Source: Leisingera caerulea DSM 24564
GTDB taxonomy: Bacteria > Pseudomonadota > Alphaproteobacteria > Rhodobacterales > Rhodobacteraceae
Assembly (NCBI RefSeq): GCF_000473325.1
Contig: NZ_KI421513.1
Location: forward strand, 425,217 to 489,216
Direction of reading: 5' to 3'
Length of the DNA stretch: 64,000 nucleotides
The notes under the pieces are model-generated. The model worked only from the letters and a program-made list of their open reading frames with translations. It had not been told where the DNA came from and ran no database searches. Below are positions 46,854 through 55,971 of this stretch, in pieces; the stretch's first letter is position 1; the number at the start of each line of letters is the position of its first letter. The position numbers were made by a program, and so were the translations under genes.

Positions 46854-46878
46854 CCCGGCCCCCTAAAATGGGGCCGGG
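46854..46878 (+). terminator. Terminator hairpin after lpdA
   Basis: Stem CCCGGCCCC (46854-46862) with GGGGCCGGG (46870-46878), 7-nt A-rich loop, 9 bases after the lpdA stop. It covers an ATG at 46868, which argues against that ATG as the next start. Confidence 0.75.
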
Positions 46879-46897
46879 TCCATTTCAGGACTATTGC

Positions 46898-47428
46898 TTG
46901 AAACTCAAGATTTTACTGCCAATATGCGCAGCAGGTCTCGCAGCGGGCTTGCTCCTTTCCAGGGTGATGCTCGGCGAGCCCAACCGCGTTGAACGCACTG
47001 TTCAGCTTTTTACACAAGCCTGTGTTCCCTACTACTTGGGTGGACTGGATACCCCGCCTGCAGACCTGGGTCTGATCAAGACGGATATGTTTCCGCAGGA
47101 GAGGCGGTGGGCAGATCCAGTTTCCGCGAGCTTCCTTGTCTTGGGTGAACACTCCTGCACCATATCGACGAACGCTCCGAATGCTCTCACACAAGCCGAA
47201 GGCGACGTGCTGGCCTCCGGCATCGAACAGGTCGTAGCCTCTGAATTCCCGGAACTGGCATTCGACCCCAAAGCAACATTGGGCGACGATGTACTGTTTC
47301 GAGCATGGATGAAGGGGCAAGTGGCCTCGCCTCAGCGCTGGGGAGTATCTGTTTACGTATTTCCGGACCGGGGCGAGCGCTCGGGGAGTTTGGTCAGCCT
47401 TATGATCCCTCGCTCAAGCCAGAAATAG
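46898..47428 (+). CDS. Hypothetical exported protein
   Basis: Encodes 176 residues from TTG at 46898 (AGGA 10 bases upstream). KLKILLPICAAGLAAGLLLSRVML forms a signal anchor, followed by a domain with ACVPYYLGGLDTPPADLG and EHSCTISTNAPNALTQAEGDVLASGIEQVVASEFPEL. GC content is lower than in lpdA. No family recognised. It is flanked by the lpdA terminator and EthD gene. Confidence 0.6.
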   Translation: MKLKILLPICAAGLAAGLLLSRVMLGEPNRVERTVQLFTQACVPYYLGGLDTPPADLGLIKTDMFPQERRWADPVSASFLVLGEHSCTISTNAPNALTQAEGDVLASGIEQVVASEFPELAFDPKATLGDDVLFRAWMKGQVASPQRWGVSVYVFPDRGERSGSLVSLMIPRSSQK

Positions 47429-47506
47429 ACGCCAAAATACCTTTGGCATTTGACGCCAAACCCCGCTCTACTGCCCCGAAGTGTATAAGCCGCAGGAGAC
47501 ACCTTC

Positions 47507-47815
47507 ATGCCCGTCACGTTGCAAGTCATCTACCCCGTCACAGAGGGAACCAATTTCGACCACGCCTATTATGCGGACACTCATATGAAGATCGTGGACC
47601 AGCACATGGGGCCGCATATCAAGACGATCATTGTCACCAAGGGACTGGCAGGCGGGCCGGACAAACCGGCACCGTTTTATGCCATTGCAACGATGACATT
47701 TTCCGATCAGGCCGCCATGGACGCCGCGATGAAGGCCGCAGGGCCCGCGCTGGAGGACATTCCGAATTTCACCGATGTGAAGCCGCAGATGCTGATTGGC
47801 GAGGTCATCAGCTGA
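47507..47815 (+). CDS. EthD-family protein
   Basis: Encodes 102 residues: MPVTLQVIYPVTEGTNFDHAYYADTHMKIVDQHMGPHIKTIIVTKG, a dimeric alpha-beta barrel with the EthD D-x-x-Y...H pattern. EthD is an accessory protein in ethyl tert-butyl ether oxidation in other bacteria; the general family is widespread with unknown roles. It stands alone between a hypothetical gene and the convergent PPOX gene. Confidence 0.85.
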   Translation: MPVTLQVIYPVTEGTNFDHAYYADTHMKIVDQHMGPHIKTIIVTKGLAGGPDKPAPFYAIATMTFSDQAAMDAAMKAAGPALEDIPNFTDVKPQMLIGEVIS

Positions 47816-47897
47816 CCGGACAGCTCCCAGGCAGCGCAACGGGCAGCCAGGGGGCGCAGCCTCGCTGGCTGCAAAATTCTTCATAGTATTTTGCCAA

Positions 47898-47913
47898 GGA
47901 CGTTCGAACGTCC
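47898..47913. repeat. Perfect 16-bp palindrome between convergent genes
   Basis: GGACGTTCGAACGTCC lies in the gap between the EthD and PPOX stops. It could be a weak bidirectional terminator stem (6-bp arms, TCGA loop) or a binding site. Confidence 0.5.
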
Positions 47914-47933
47914 CTCAGCGCCCCGCCGCCTGC

Positions 47934-48548
47934 TCACCACATGGTTTCGGCGGCGCGGGCGTTCCAGCTCTTGTCGTATCCGGCGCCGCCTTCCTCACCT
48001 GCTGTCTGCTCGGCCAGGATGTCGCCCATAGTCGGCAGGCCGGCGCTTTCGTCGGCGCCGCTCCAGGTGCCCGCCCGCAGCATCGCGCGGGCGCATTGGG
48101 AATAGATCTCGCCAATCGAAATCACGATCACCGTGGCCGGCAGCTTGCCCTTCTTTTCAAAGCGCGCGCGCAGATCCGGGTCGGCGGTCAGCCGGGCGGT
48201 GCCGTTGACACGCACCACGTTGTTCGATCCCGGTACCAGGAACATCAGCGACACCCGCCCGTCCCGCACGATATTGCGCAAGCTGTCCAGCCGGTTGTTG
48301 CCGCGCCAGTCGGGCAGCGCCAGGGTGCCCGGGTCCAGCTCCTGCACGACCGGGCCGTCATCGCCGCGCGGGCTGTCGTCGGTGCCTTCCGGGCCGACGG
48401 TCGCCAGCATGCACAGTTTTGAGGCCATAATCCACTTGCGGTACAGCGGCGTCATCTGCCGCGCCACCTTACGTAAAGAAGGCGCTCCCGGTTCCCCGTA
48501 AAGCGCCTCCAGTTCTTCAATGCTGCTGAGGTATTGCATCTGGTTCAA
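47934..48548 (-). CDS. PPOX-class FMN-binding flavoprotein (pyridoxamine-oxidase-like, MSMEG_1061-type)
   Basis: Encodes 204 residues. The split-barrel FMN fold has SKLCMLATVGPEGTDDSPRGDDGPVVQELDPGTLALPDWRGNNRLDSLRNIV and SLMFLVPGSNNVVRVNGTARLT, with the conserved D-WRGNNR segment of this subfamily. It is expected to bind FMN and reduce or oxidise a small molecule; the substrate is unknown. The start at 48548 overlaps the plsC end by 32 bases; an ATG at 48539 would shorten the overlap. Confidence 0.85.
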   Translation of the reverse strand: MNQMQYLSSIEELEALYGEPGAPSLRKVARQMTPLYRKWIMASKLCMLATVGPEGTDDSPRGDDGPVVQELDPGTLALPDWRGNNRLDSLRNIVRDGRVSLMFLVPGSNNVVRVNGTARLTADPDLRARFEKKGKLPATVIVISIGEIYSQCARAMLRAGTWSGADESAGLPTMGDILAEQTAGEEGGAGYDKSWNARAAETMW

Positions 48549-49266
48549 ATCCCGCTTCTCTCATCAATTCGTCCGACCGGCGCTCCACCCGGTTTTCGAG
48601 CTGCGCCATAAATTCGTCGCGGTTCATTCCCGGCAGCATCGGCTCCAGGAACTCCACCACCGCCAGGCCCGGTTTACGGTAAATGCCGGTGCGCGGCCAG
48701 AACACGCCCACATTGGTGGCGGCCGGGACGCAGGGCTGGCTCAGGCCCTCGTACAGCACCGCGGTGCCGATCTTGTAGGGCTTGCGGGCGCCGGGCGCCA
48801 CGCGGGTGCCTTGGGAGTAGATGATCAGCTGGCCCGGCTCACGGCTTTGCAGAGCCACGTCCTTGACCATCTTGGCAATCGCCGCGCCGCGCTTGCCGCG
48901 GTTGACCGGCACGCAGCCCAGGCGTTTGGCATAAACCCCGATCACCGGCGTCCACATCAGCTCGCGCTTCATGATGAACCGGGCAGAGGGCACCGCGTTG
49001 AAGATGATCAGGATGTCCAGGAAACTCTGATGCTTGGCCGCCACGATCACCTCGCCGGACGGAACCACGCCGCGCACCTCGGAGCGGATGCCAACCATCC
49101 AGCGCGCGGTCCACAGCACCCAGCGGGCGAAAGACTTGCAGGCCAAGCGCGCGCCCTTGGGCGAGACCGCGGCCCAGGGTGCAAACACCACCCCCAGCAC
49201 CAGCATCGCCAGGTACATCTGCACCAGAAAGACTGCCGAGCGCAGCCATTGGACCGGGTTCTTCAA
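48517..49266 (-). CDS. plsC: Lysophospholipid (1-acylglycerol-3-phosphate) acyltransferase PlsC
   Basis: Encodes 249 residues. An N-terminal membrane helix is followed by VIVAAKHQSFLDILIIFNAV, the HX4D motif, and later YSQGTRVAPGARKPYKIG, the block with substrate-binding residues. It makes phosphatidic acid at the inner membrane. Its start overlaps the ftsX stop by four bases (49263-49266), so ftsE-ftsX-plsC forms a coupled unit. Confidence 0.9.
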   Translation of the reverse strand: MKNPVQWLRSAVFLVQMYLAMLVLGVVFAPWAAVSPKGARLACKSFARWVLWTARWMVGIRSEVRGVVPSGEVIVAAKHQSFLDILIIFNAVPSARFIMKRELMWTPVIGVYAKRLGCVPVNRGKRGAAIAKMVKDVALQSREPGQLIIYSQGTRVAPGARKPYKIGTAVLYEGLSQPCVPAATNVGVFWPRTGIYRKPGLAVVEFLEPMLPGMNRDEFMAQLENRVERRSDELMREAGFEPDAIPQQH

Positions 49267-50162
49267 GACAGCTCTCCCAAACGTTTGGTGGCGGCGCGGG
49301 TGGTGGCAGCAAAGGCGACCAGCGCGCCCAGCGGCGGGATCAGGAGCGGCACCAGCCAGCCCCAGCCCTGAAATCCGAGGCCGGTCAGGAAACCGCCCTC
49401 ATCCGAGGCTTCCGGCATCAGCCAGACCCCGATCATGCCCAGCACCACACCCGCCGCGGCGCCGGTCAGCGCCCGCAGGGTGAAGCGGCGGATAAAGGCC
49501 TGTGCGATATAGCTGTCCAGCGCCCCGACCAGGCGCAGCACCTCGATCACCTGGGCGTTGGCCGCCAGCGCCGCATTGGCCGCCAGGGTGATCATCGCCG
49601 CGGTGGCGCCGCCGATCAGCAGGATCGACACCCACGCCAGGCGGCGCAGCGAACGTGCCGCATCCACCAGCGGCTCGCGCCAGCGGGTGTGATCGTCCAG
49701 CACCGCACCGGGCACCTCGGCCTGCAACCGCAGCCGCAGCCCCTGGGCGTCATAGCCGGGATCATCCGCGGTCACCTCGATCAGCTGCGGCAGCGGCAGG
49801 CTGCCCGCAGGCAGGCTGGAACCGAACCAGGGCGCCAGCAGCGCCGCCTGCTCCTCGCCCGTCAGCGCCCGCGCGGTTGCCACGCCGGGGGTCTGGCGCA
49901 GGATCTCCAGCGCGGCGTCGGTCTGCGCCGCGCGCTGCTCTGCCGGGGCGTTGATGCGCAGCGTCGCTGCACGCGCCAGCTCCGACGCCCAGCGGTCCGC
50001 CAGGCGGCCGGAGGCCAGGGACAGTGCCAGGGCAAACACCGCCAGGAACGCCATCGCGCCCGCCACAAACAGCGTCAGCTGTGCGGTAAAGCCGGTGGGC
50101 GGCACCACCCGGTTGGCCTGAGTGTCGCCCAGCACCAGCTTGCGCAGCTTGCCATCGGTCAT
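49263..50162 (-). CDS. ftsX: Cell-division ABC transporter permease FtsX
   Basis: Encodes 299 residues with four membrane helices (one near residues 25-50 and three C-terminal), and a large periplasmic loop between the first two, as in FtsX. ILLIGGATAAMITLAANAALAANAQVIEVLRLVGALDSYIAQAFIRRF is the typical FtsX segment after TM2. With FtsE it controls peptidoglycan hydrolases at the septum. The start overlaps the ftsE stop (50159-50162). Confidence 0.92.
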   Translation of the reverse strand: MTDGKLRKLVLGDTQANRVVPPTGFTAQLTLFVAGAMAFLAVFALALSLASGRLADRWASELARAATLRINAPAEQRAAQTDAALEILRQTPGVATARALTGEEQAALLAPWFGSSLPAGSLPLPQLIEVTADDPGYDAQGLRLRLQAEVPGAVLDDHTRWREPLVDAARSLRRLAWVSILLIGGATAAMITLAANAALAANAQVIEVLRLVGALDSYIAQAFIRRFTLRALTGAAAGVVLGMIGVWLMPEASDEGGFLTGLGFQGWGWLVPLLIPPLGALVAFAATTRAATKRLGELS

Positions 50163-50836
50163 AGGTCCGCCCCCGCAAGCTGCAATTGCCGGTTGGAAAT
50201 CCGCAGCACTCGCGCCTGCACCTGGTTCTTGGCGGCGCGGATCAGCGACAGGTCATGGGTGGCGACCAGGATCGTCTTGCCCATCCGGTTCAGCTCCACC
50301 AAGAGCTGCAGCAGCCGCTGCGACATTTCCCAATCAACGTTGCCCGTCGGCTCATCAGCGATGATCACATCGGGCGACAGGATCACCGAGCGCGCCAGCG
50401 CCGCCCGCTGGCGCTCGCCGCCCGACAGCTCCGGCGGCAGCGCATGGGCGCGCTCGCTGAGACCGACCCAATTCAACAGCTCGCGCAGGTTGGCCTCCTC
50501 GTGGTTCAGTTCGCGGCCCGACACCAGCAGCGGCAGCGCGATATTCTCCATCACCGGCAGATGGTCCAAGAACCGGCAGTCCTGATGCACCACGCCGACG
50601 CGGCGGCGCAGATAGGCCATCTGGTCGCGGTCCAGCCCGTGCACATCCATGTTGAAGGCGCGCACCCGGCCCGAGGTCGGTGTCAGCGCGCCGTAGCAGA
50701 GTTTCAGCAGCGTGGTTTTACCTGCGCCGGACGGCCCGGTCAGGAAGTGGAAGGAGCCCGGCGCCAGCTGAACCGACACGGCATCCAGCAGCTCGCCGCC
50801 GCCGTAATTGTAGCCCACATTTTCCAGCTCGATCAC
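50159..50836 (-). CDS. ftsE: Cell-division ABC transporter ATP-binding protein FtsE
   Basis: Encodes 225 residues. Walker A GPSGAGKT, Q-loop VHQDCRFL, signature LSGGERQRAALARS, Walker B VIIADEPTGNVD and H-loop THDLSL are all present. It powers FtsX. The start is GTG at 50836 followed by IELENVGYNYGG, the conserved FtsE beginning; an upstream in-frame start at 50983 would add 49 unrelated residues. It is divergent from the zinc-ribbon gene. Confidence 0.93.
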   Translation of the reverse strand: MIELENVGYNYGGGELLDAVSVQLAPGSFHFLTGPSGAGKTTLLKLCYGALTPTSGRVRAFNMDVHGLDRDQMAYLRRRVGVVHQDCRFLDHLPVMENIALPLLVSGRELNHEEANLRELLNWVGLSERAHALPPELSGGERQRAALARSVILSPDVIIADEPTGNVDWEMSQRLLQLLVELNRMGKTILVATHDLSLIRAAKNQVQARVLRISNRQLQLAGADL

Positions 50837-51056
50837 TGCCGCCCCCTGAATGCGCCCCAATTCAGCGCCCCGGTATTTTGCTCCGGTGTTTTGCCCCAAG
50901 GGGCCGGATGTTTCAATGGGGGCTCTGTTGCCGTGAAGCCAAGGGCGGGGGCATCGCGCGGATTGTCTCTTTCGCCGGGGCACGCGGCCTCATATAATCC
51001 GTTGAAAAACAACCCGCCCGCCTGCAAGGCGGCGGGATGGTGCCGAGGAGAGCATG

Positions 51057-51980
51057 ATGCGCCTGACCTGCCCGAATTGCGCAGCCGAGTACGAAGTGCC
51101 GGAGGATGTGATCCCTGCCGAGGGGCGGGATGTGCAATGTTCCAACTGCGGCCAGACCTGGTTCCAGGCGGCCGCCGGGGAAACCGCGGCAGCTCCCCTG
51201 GCAGATGACGCCCCCGCCCCGGCTGAGGCAGCGGAGGAGCCGGAACAGGACGCCGCGGACAGCGCCCCGCAGCAGGCCCCCGAGGACGCCGCCGAAAATG
51301 CCGCGGAACCTGCCCCAGAGCGCGGCGGCATCGAAGAGGAGGCCGCAGACTTTTTCGCAAACAGCCGCCAGGACGGTCCGGGCGGCTTTGCGCAGGACGC
51401 CGCAGAGGACATTCCGCAGCAGCAGGCCGAACTGCAGCCGCAGCGGGCACGCGGCCTGGATCCTGCCCTGACGGATATCCTGCGCGAGGAGGCGGAGCGC
51501 GAAGCCTCGCTGCGGGCGGCGGAAAGCCAAAGCCTGGAGACCCAGCCCGACCTGGGGCTGGAGGAGGCCACCGCCCCCGAAGACGAGGCCGCCCGCCGCA
51601 GCCGCCAGGCGCGCGACCGGATGGCCCGGATGCGCGGCGAGGACCCGCGCCAGCTGGCCGCCGCCGAGAGCGGCTCCCGCAAGGAGCTGCTGCCGGACAT
51701 CGAAGAGATCAACTCCACTCTGCGCTCTGGCGGCAGCGCGGCGCCTGCCCCTCAGGCCGCTGCGGAAGCGCCGCCGGTGCGGCGCAAGAACAATTTTGCC
51801 CGCGGCTTTTCGCTCTCGCTGATTGCAGCGCTGGCGATGGTGATGATCTATGACAATGCGGCGCTGATTGCTGAAAAGGTGCCGCTGGCAGAGTCCGCCC
51901 TCAGCAGCTATGTCAGCTGGGTGGATCAGATGCGGCTGTGGCTGGATGCGCAGGCGAAAACGCTGATCAGCGCGCAGTAA
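51057..51980 (+). CDS. Zinc-ribbon (MJ0042-type) membrane protein
   Basis: Encodes 307 residues. The N-terminus MRLTCPNCAAEYEVPEDVIPAEGRDVQCSNCGQTWFQ is a four-cysteine zinc ribbon, followed by a long Ala/Glu/Pro-rich linker (about 45-240) and a single membrane helix near residues 250-275 (GFSLSLIAALAMVMIYDNAALI). It is found beside ftsEX in Rhodobacteraceae. It could sense or scaffold at the membrane; the function is unknown. The ATG at 51057 is chosen with GAGGAG 6 bases upstream; another ATG directly before (51054) gives one extra Met. Confidence 0.85.
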   Translation: MRLTCPNCAAEYEVPEDVIPAEGRDVQCSNCGQTWFQAAAGETAAAPLADDAPAPAEAAEEPEQDAADSAPQQAPEDAAENAAEPAPERGGIEEEAADFFANSRQDGPGGFAQDAAEDIPQQQAELQPQRARGLDPALTDILREEAEREASLRAAESQSLETQPDLGLEEATAPEDEAARRSRQARDRMARMRGEDPRQLAAAESGSRKELLPDIEEINSTLRSGGSAAPAPQAAAEAPPVRRKNNFARGFSLSLIAALAMVMIYDNAALIAEKVPLAESALSSYVSWVDQMRLWLDAQAKTLISAQ

Positions 51981-52044
51981 CGCGCTTCGCGTCCTTTCCG
52001 GACTTTCAGGCTGACAGAGCGTCCGGGGCGCTGGCTGCTGGCGC

Positions 52045-54657
52045 TCAGAACCGGTCCAGCAGCCGCTGCAGATAGCTGCGTTCGCGCTCGCTGCGTTCAC
52101 GCTCGCCGGCCCGGCGGCGGATATCCTCCAGCAAATCCCAGGCCCGGCGGTAGGCATTGCCCTCGCCGACCTTGCCGCCGTCATTCACCGAACCGTTGCT
52201 GCGGCCCAGCGGGTCCAGCCGTTCGCCCTGCGCCGTGGCCGATGGCTGGCCCTGGCCGTTGCGCTGGCCGTCATCACGCTGCGCCAGCGCCTCGCCCAAG
52301 CTGCGCATCCCTTCGCGCAGCGCCTCCATGGCATCCGACTGGCGGTCGATAGCCTCGGCGTTGTCGCCGCCGCGCAAGGCATCCTCGGCCCCTTCCATGG
52401 CGCGGCCTGCGCGGTCCAGCGCCTCACGCGCCGCTTCGCCCGCCTCGCCGCTCAGATAAGGCAGCCCGTCGCGCTGCTGCTGCAGCTGCTGGCGCAGGGC
52501 CTGCTGGCGGTCCGCCAGAGAGCCGCCCTGCCCCGGCTGTTCGCGGCCATTGCCGCCCTGTCCGCCCTGTCCATCCGGGTTGCGGCTGTCGGCCCCTTCG
52601 CCGCCTTCGCCTGCGCCGCTGTCGCCGCCCTGGCCGCCCTGATGGCTCTGGCCGCGGCCCAGACCGCCGTCGCGGCCCTCATTGCCCTGGCTCTCGCCGC
52701 TGCGGGCGCCGGGGTTGAACTGTTCCTGCAGGTCGCGGAACGCCTGGTCCGACAGCCCCTGCTGCTCGCGCAGGGTCTCCGCCAGCCCCTCCATCGCCTC
52801 GCGGCCCTCGTCACCCTGTCCCTGGCCCTGCTGCGAGCGGGTCATCCGCATATTTTCCATCATCTGCTGGAACTCGCGCAGCGCCTGTTCGGCCTCGGCC
52901 ATGCGGCCCTGCTCCATCAGCTCCTGGATGCGGTCCATCATCGCCTGCAGGTCATCCTGGCTGAGCGTCATCATGTCCTCGGGCATGTCGCCCGGATCCA
53001 TCATCTCGCCCTCTGCCTCGGCCATCCGGCTCAGCTGGCGCAGATAATCCTGGGTTGCCTCGCGCAGTTCCTGCATCAGGCGGGCGATCTCCTGCTCGCT
53101 GGCACCGTCGCGCATCGCCTGGCTCAGCCGCTCCTGCGCCCGCCGCATCCGCTCCAGCGCATCGCCCACGTCGCCCTCCTCCAGCTGGATCGCCAGATCC
53201 CACAGCGCGGCGGCAATCTCCTCCTGCCGCGGTTCAGCGACGGAGCCGCTCACGGTGTAGCTTTCCAGCCGCCGCAGAATGGTGCGCAGCCGCAGATAGT
53301 CGCCATAGTCGCGGAACAGCCCGTCCGGGCGGTGCGACAGGGTGCGCAGGATCTGCGCCACTCGCGGCGCGTTGGCGCGCGCCCACAACAGGTCGCGGCG
53401 CTGTTCGATCACCGCCGCCGCCAGCGGGTCGAAGAAGCGGCGGGTGACCATATCCGCACCAAAGCCCGCCGCCGCGGCAGACTGGCCGGCTTCGTCCATT
53501 GCGGAGAAGGTGAAGACAACCGGCATATTGGCCCAGGGGTGACGGGCGAAATCCTCGATCAGCTTTTCAGTGAATTCCTCGCGGGATCCGGAAAGCGGCA
53601 GCGGCAGGTCCAGCACCAGCGCCTCGCGCGGGTCGGGATCAGCGGCCAGCCCGTGCTGCCGCTCCACCGCGGCCAGATCCAGGGTGACCCGCACCTGCCC
53701 GCCGGCGACGCCGTAATCATCCCGGGCGCTGAACGCCAGCGAGGTGTAACCGTCGTTTTCCAGCTCCGGCTGGCCCGCCACCGCGATGCCTGGAGGATGG
53801 TCCGGGATCACCTCCACCTGCCAGCTGCGCCCACCGCTGCCTTCGATGGCAAAGCCGCCGTTGCGGGTCACGTCAAAGGCCACTGCACCTTCGGGCGCCG
53901 ACGGCTGATCCCCGGCAGGGCCCGAGACACTCTCCGACAGGGTCAGCGCTCCGACCTCGCCATAAAAGCGCAGGGTGACACGGCTGCCCTCCGGCAGTTT
54001 CAGCGCCCCTTCAGGCTGGTCGTTCAGATAGAGCACCGGCAGGCGGGTATAGGCGGGCGGCTCTGCCCAGCCCTCCCAGGCGGGGCCGCTCAGCGCAGCC
54101 GGTCCGCCGGTGCCCAGATCCTTGACCGAGGCCACCTGCCAGATCGAGCCGAACAACAGCGCAACCGCCATAAACAGCCCCGCGACATAGCGCAGCGCAT
54201 AGGGGTCGGCGGAGGCGACGTTCAGATCAGGCGCGGGGGCGCGGGCATGGGCCGCGGCCTCGGCCATCCGGCGCTGGTGCGCCTGCCACAGGGCGATGGA
54301 AGCGGCATCTTCCGCGCCGATGGCCTGGGTGTCCAGCAAGGCGCTGACGGGGCGGCCGGGCAAAGTTTGGTCCAGCCGCTCCAGCGCCGCCTCCCGGGAC
54401 GGCCAGCGGAACCGCCAGGCGCCCCAGCCAACGGCCGTTGCGGCGGCAAGCACTGCCGCAAGGGCGCTGATCCAGACCACGGTGTCCGGCAGCAGCTGGT
54501 GCAGCCCCAGCATCAGCGCCGCCAGCGCCGCCATCAGCACCGAGGCCAGCGGCCAGAAGGCGCGCATGGCGCGTTCGGCCACGAGTCCCGCCCGCGTCAG
54601 AGCCACAGGCCAGCGCAGGCGTTTCAGGACAGGATCGGCACGTCTGTCAAAGGGCAT
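52045..54657 (-). CDS. TIGR02302 / DUF4175-family large membrane protein
   Basis: Encodes 870 residues. Three N-terminal membrane helices (about 30-85 and 155-175) precede a large soluble region, then a long Gln/Met/Gly-rich low-complexity region (about 540-830), with many QG and EQ repeats and a basic end (RERSERERSYLQRLLDRF). This matches the uncharacterised TIGR02302 family of alphaproteobacteria. The low-complexity part likely forms coiled coil or a flexible surface. It lies upstream of lysA on the same strand, a conserved order. Role unknown. Confidence 0.9.
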   Translation of the reverse strand: MPFDRRADPVLKRLRWPVALTRAGLVAERAMRAFWPLASVLMAALAALMLGLHQLLPDTVVWISALAAVLAAATAVGWGAWRFRWPSREAALERLDQTLPGRPVSALLDTQAIGAEDAASIALWQAHQRRMAEAAAHARAPAPDLNVASADPYALRYVAGLFMAVALLFGSIWQVASVKDLGTGGPAALSGPAWEGWAEPPAYTRLPVLYLNDQPEGALKLPEGSRVTLRFYGEVGALTLSESVSGPAGDQPSAPEGAVAFDVTRNGGFAIEGSGGRSWQVEVIPDHPPGIAVAGQPELENDGYTSLAFSARDDYGVAGGQVRVTLDLAAVERQHGLAADPDPREALVLDLPLPLSGSREEFTEKLIEDFARHPWANMPVVFTFSAMDEAGQSAAAAGFGADMVTRRFFDPLAAAVIEQRRDLLWARANAPRVAQILRTLSHRPDGLFRDYGDYLRLRTILRRLESYTVSGSVAEPRQEEIAAALWDLAIQLEEGDVGDALERMRRAQERLSQAMRDGASEQEIARLMQELREATQDYLRQLSRMAEAEGEMMDPGDMPEDMMTLSQDDLQAMMDRIQELMEQGRMAEAEQALREFQQMMENMRMTRSQQGQGQGDEGREAMEGLAETLREQQGLSDQAFRDLQEQFNPGARSGESQGNEGRDGGLGRGQSHQGGQGGDSGAGEGGEGADSRNPDGQGGQGGNGREQPGQGGSLADRQQALRQQLQQQRDGLPYLSGEAGEAAREALDRAGRAMEGAEDALRGGDNAEAIDRQSDAMEALREGMRSLGEALAQRDDGQRNGQGQPSATAQGERLDPLGRSNGSVNDGGKVGEGNAYRRAWDLLEDIRRRAGERERSERERSYLQRLLDRF

Positions 54658-54705
54658 TCGGGCCTCGTTTCAGGATGGCCCGCGCCGGATCGCGCCCGGA
54701 TCGCT

Positions 54706-55971
54706 TCAGAGCCACTCCGGGATGGTATCGCGGTTTATCATCTCTTCATAGTCCGGGCGCCGGCGAATAACCGCGAATTGATCCCCATGGACAAGCACTT
54801 CGGGGATCAGCGGGCGGGAGTTGTACTCGCTCGCCATCACTGCGCCATAGGCACCCGCACTGCGGAAGGCGACCAGATCGCCCGCCGCCAGGGGCGGCAG
54901 GCCGCGCTGCTTGGCAAAGGTATCGCCGGTCTCGCAGACCGGGCCGACGATGTCATAGGTCTGGCTCTCGGTGCCCGCCGCAGGCTCACTGACCGGGATG
55001 ATGTCGTGGTGCGCCTCATACATCGCCGGGCGGATCAGGTCGTTCATCGCCGCATCCAGGATCAGGAAATCGCGCCCCTCGCCCGATTTCACATAGATCA
55101 CCTTGCTGACCAGCTGGCCCGCGTTGCCCGCGATCAGCCGCCCCGGCTCAATCTCGATCTCGCAGCCGAGGTGGCCGAGGGTTTCCTTGACCATTTGGCC
55201 GTATTCCACCGGCAAGGGCGGCGCGCTGTTGGAGCGCTCGTAGGGGATGCCAAGACCGCCGCCCAGATCCAAGCGGCGGATGTTGTGGCCCTCGGCGCGC
55301 AGGGTTTCCGTCAGCTCCGCCACCTTCTGGTAGGCCAGCCGGAAGGGGTCCAGATCGGTCAGCTGGGAGCCGATGTGGACGTCGATCCCCACCACCTCCA
55401 GCCCCGGCAGGGCGGCGGCGCGGGCATAGACCTCCTTGGCGCGGGCAATCGGGATGCCGAATTTGTTCTCGGATTTGCCGGTGGCGATCTTGGCGTGGGT
55501 CTTGGCGTCTACGTCCGGGTTCACCCGGATGGTGATCGGGGCCTTGGTGCCCAGTTCCTGCGCCACCGCGCTGATCACCTCCATCTCCGGCTCGGATTCC
55601 ACGTTGAACTGGCGGATACCGCCGGTCAAAGCCACGCGGATTTCCTCTGCCGTCTTGCCGACGCCGGAAAAGACGATCCTGTCGCCGGGAACGCCCGCAG
55701 CCTTGGCGCGCAGGTATTCGCCCTGGCTGACCACATCCATGCCTGCGCCCGCCTGTGCCAGCGTCTTCAGGATCGCCTGATTGCTTGCCGCCTTCATCGC
55801 AAAGCAGACCAGGTGATCGGTGCCCTCCAGCGCCTCGTCGAACAGGCGGAAATGGCGCAGCAGGGTCGCGGTGGAATAGACATAGAACGGAGTGCCCACC
55901 GCCGCGGCGATCTCGGAGATGGGAACGTCTTCGGCGAAAAGCGCGCCGTCGCGGTAGAGAAAATGGTCCAT
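54706..55971 (-). CDS. lysA: Diaminopimelate decarboxylase
   Basis: Encodes 421 residues. VCFAMKAASNQAIL holds the PLP lysine, VGIDVHIGSQLTDLDPF the His-Gly-Ser loop, DLGGGLGIPYERSN the phosphate loop, EPGRLIAGNAG the next motif, and PVCETGDTFA the catalytic Cys. It makes L-lysine from meso-diaminopimelate, the last lysine step. It lies downstream of the argH and small lipoprotein genes in the order argH-lipoprotein-lysA common in this family. Confidence 0.97.
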   Translation of the reverse strand: MDHFLYRDGALFAEDVPISEIAAAVGTPFYVYSTATLLRHFRLFDEALEGTDHLVCFAMKAASNQAILKTLAQAGAGMDVVSQGEYLRAKAAGVPGDRIVFSGVGKTAEEIRVALTGGIRQFNVESEPEMEVISAVAQELGTKAPITIRVNPDVDAKTHAKIATGKSENKFGIPIARAKEVYARAAALPGLEVVGIDVHIGSQLTDLDPFRLAYQKVAELTETLRAEGHNIRRLDLGGGLGIPYERSNSAPPLPVEYGQMVKETLGHLGCEIEIEPGRLIAGNAGQLVSKVIYVKSGEGRDFLILDAAMNDLIRPAMYEAHHDIIPVSEPAAGTESQTYDIVGPVCETGDTFAKQRGLPPLAAGDLVAFRSAGAYGAVMASEYNSRPLIPEVLVHGDQFAVIRRRPDYEEMINRDTIPEWL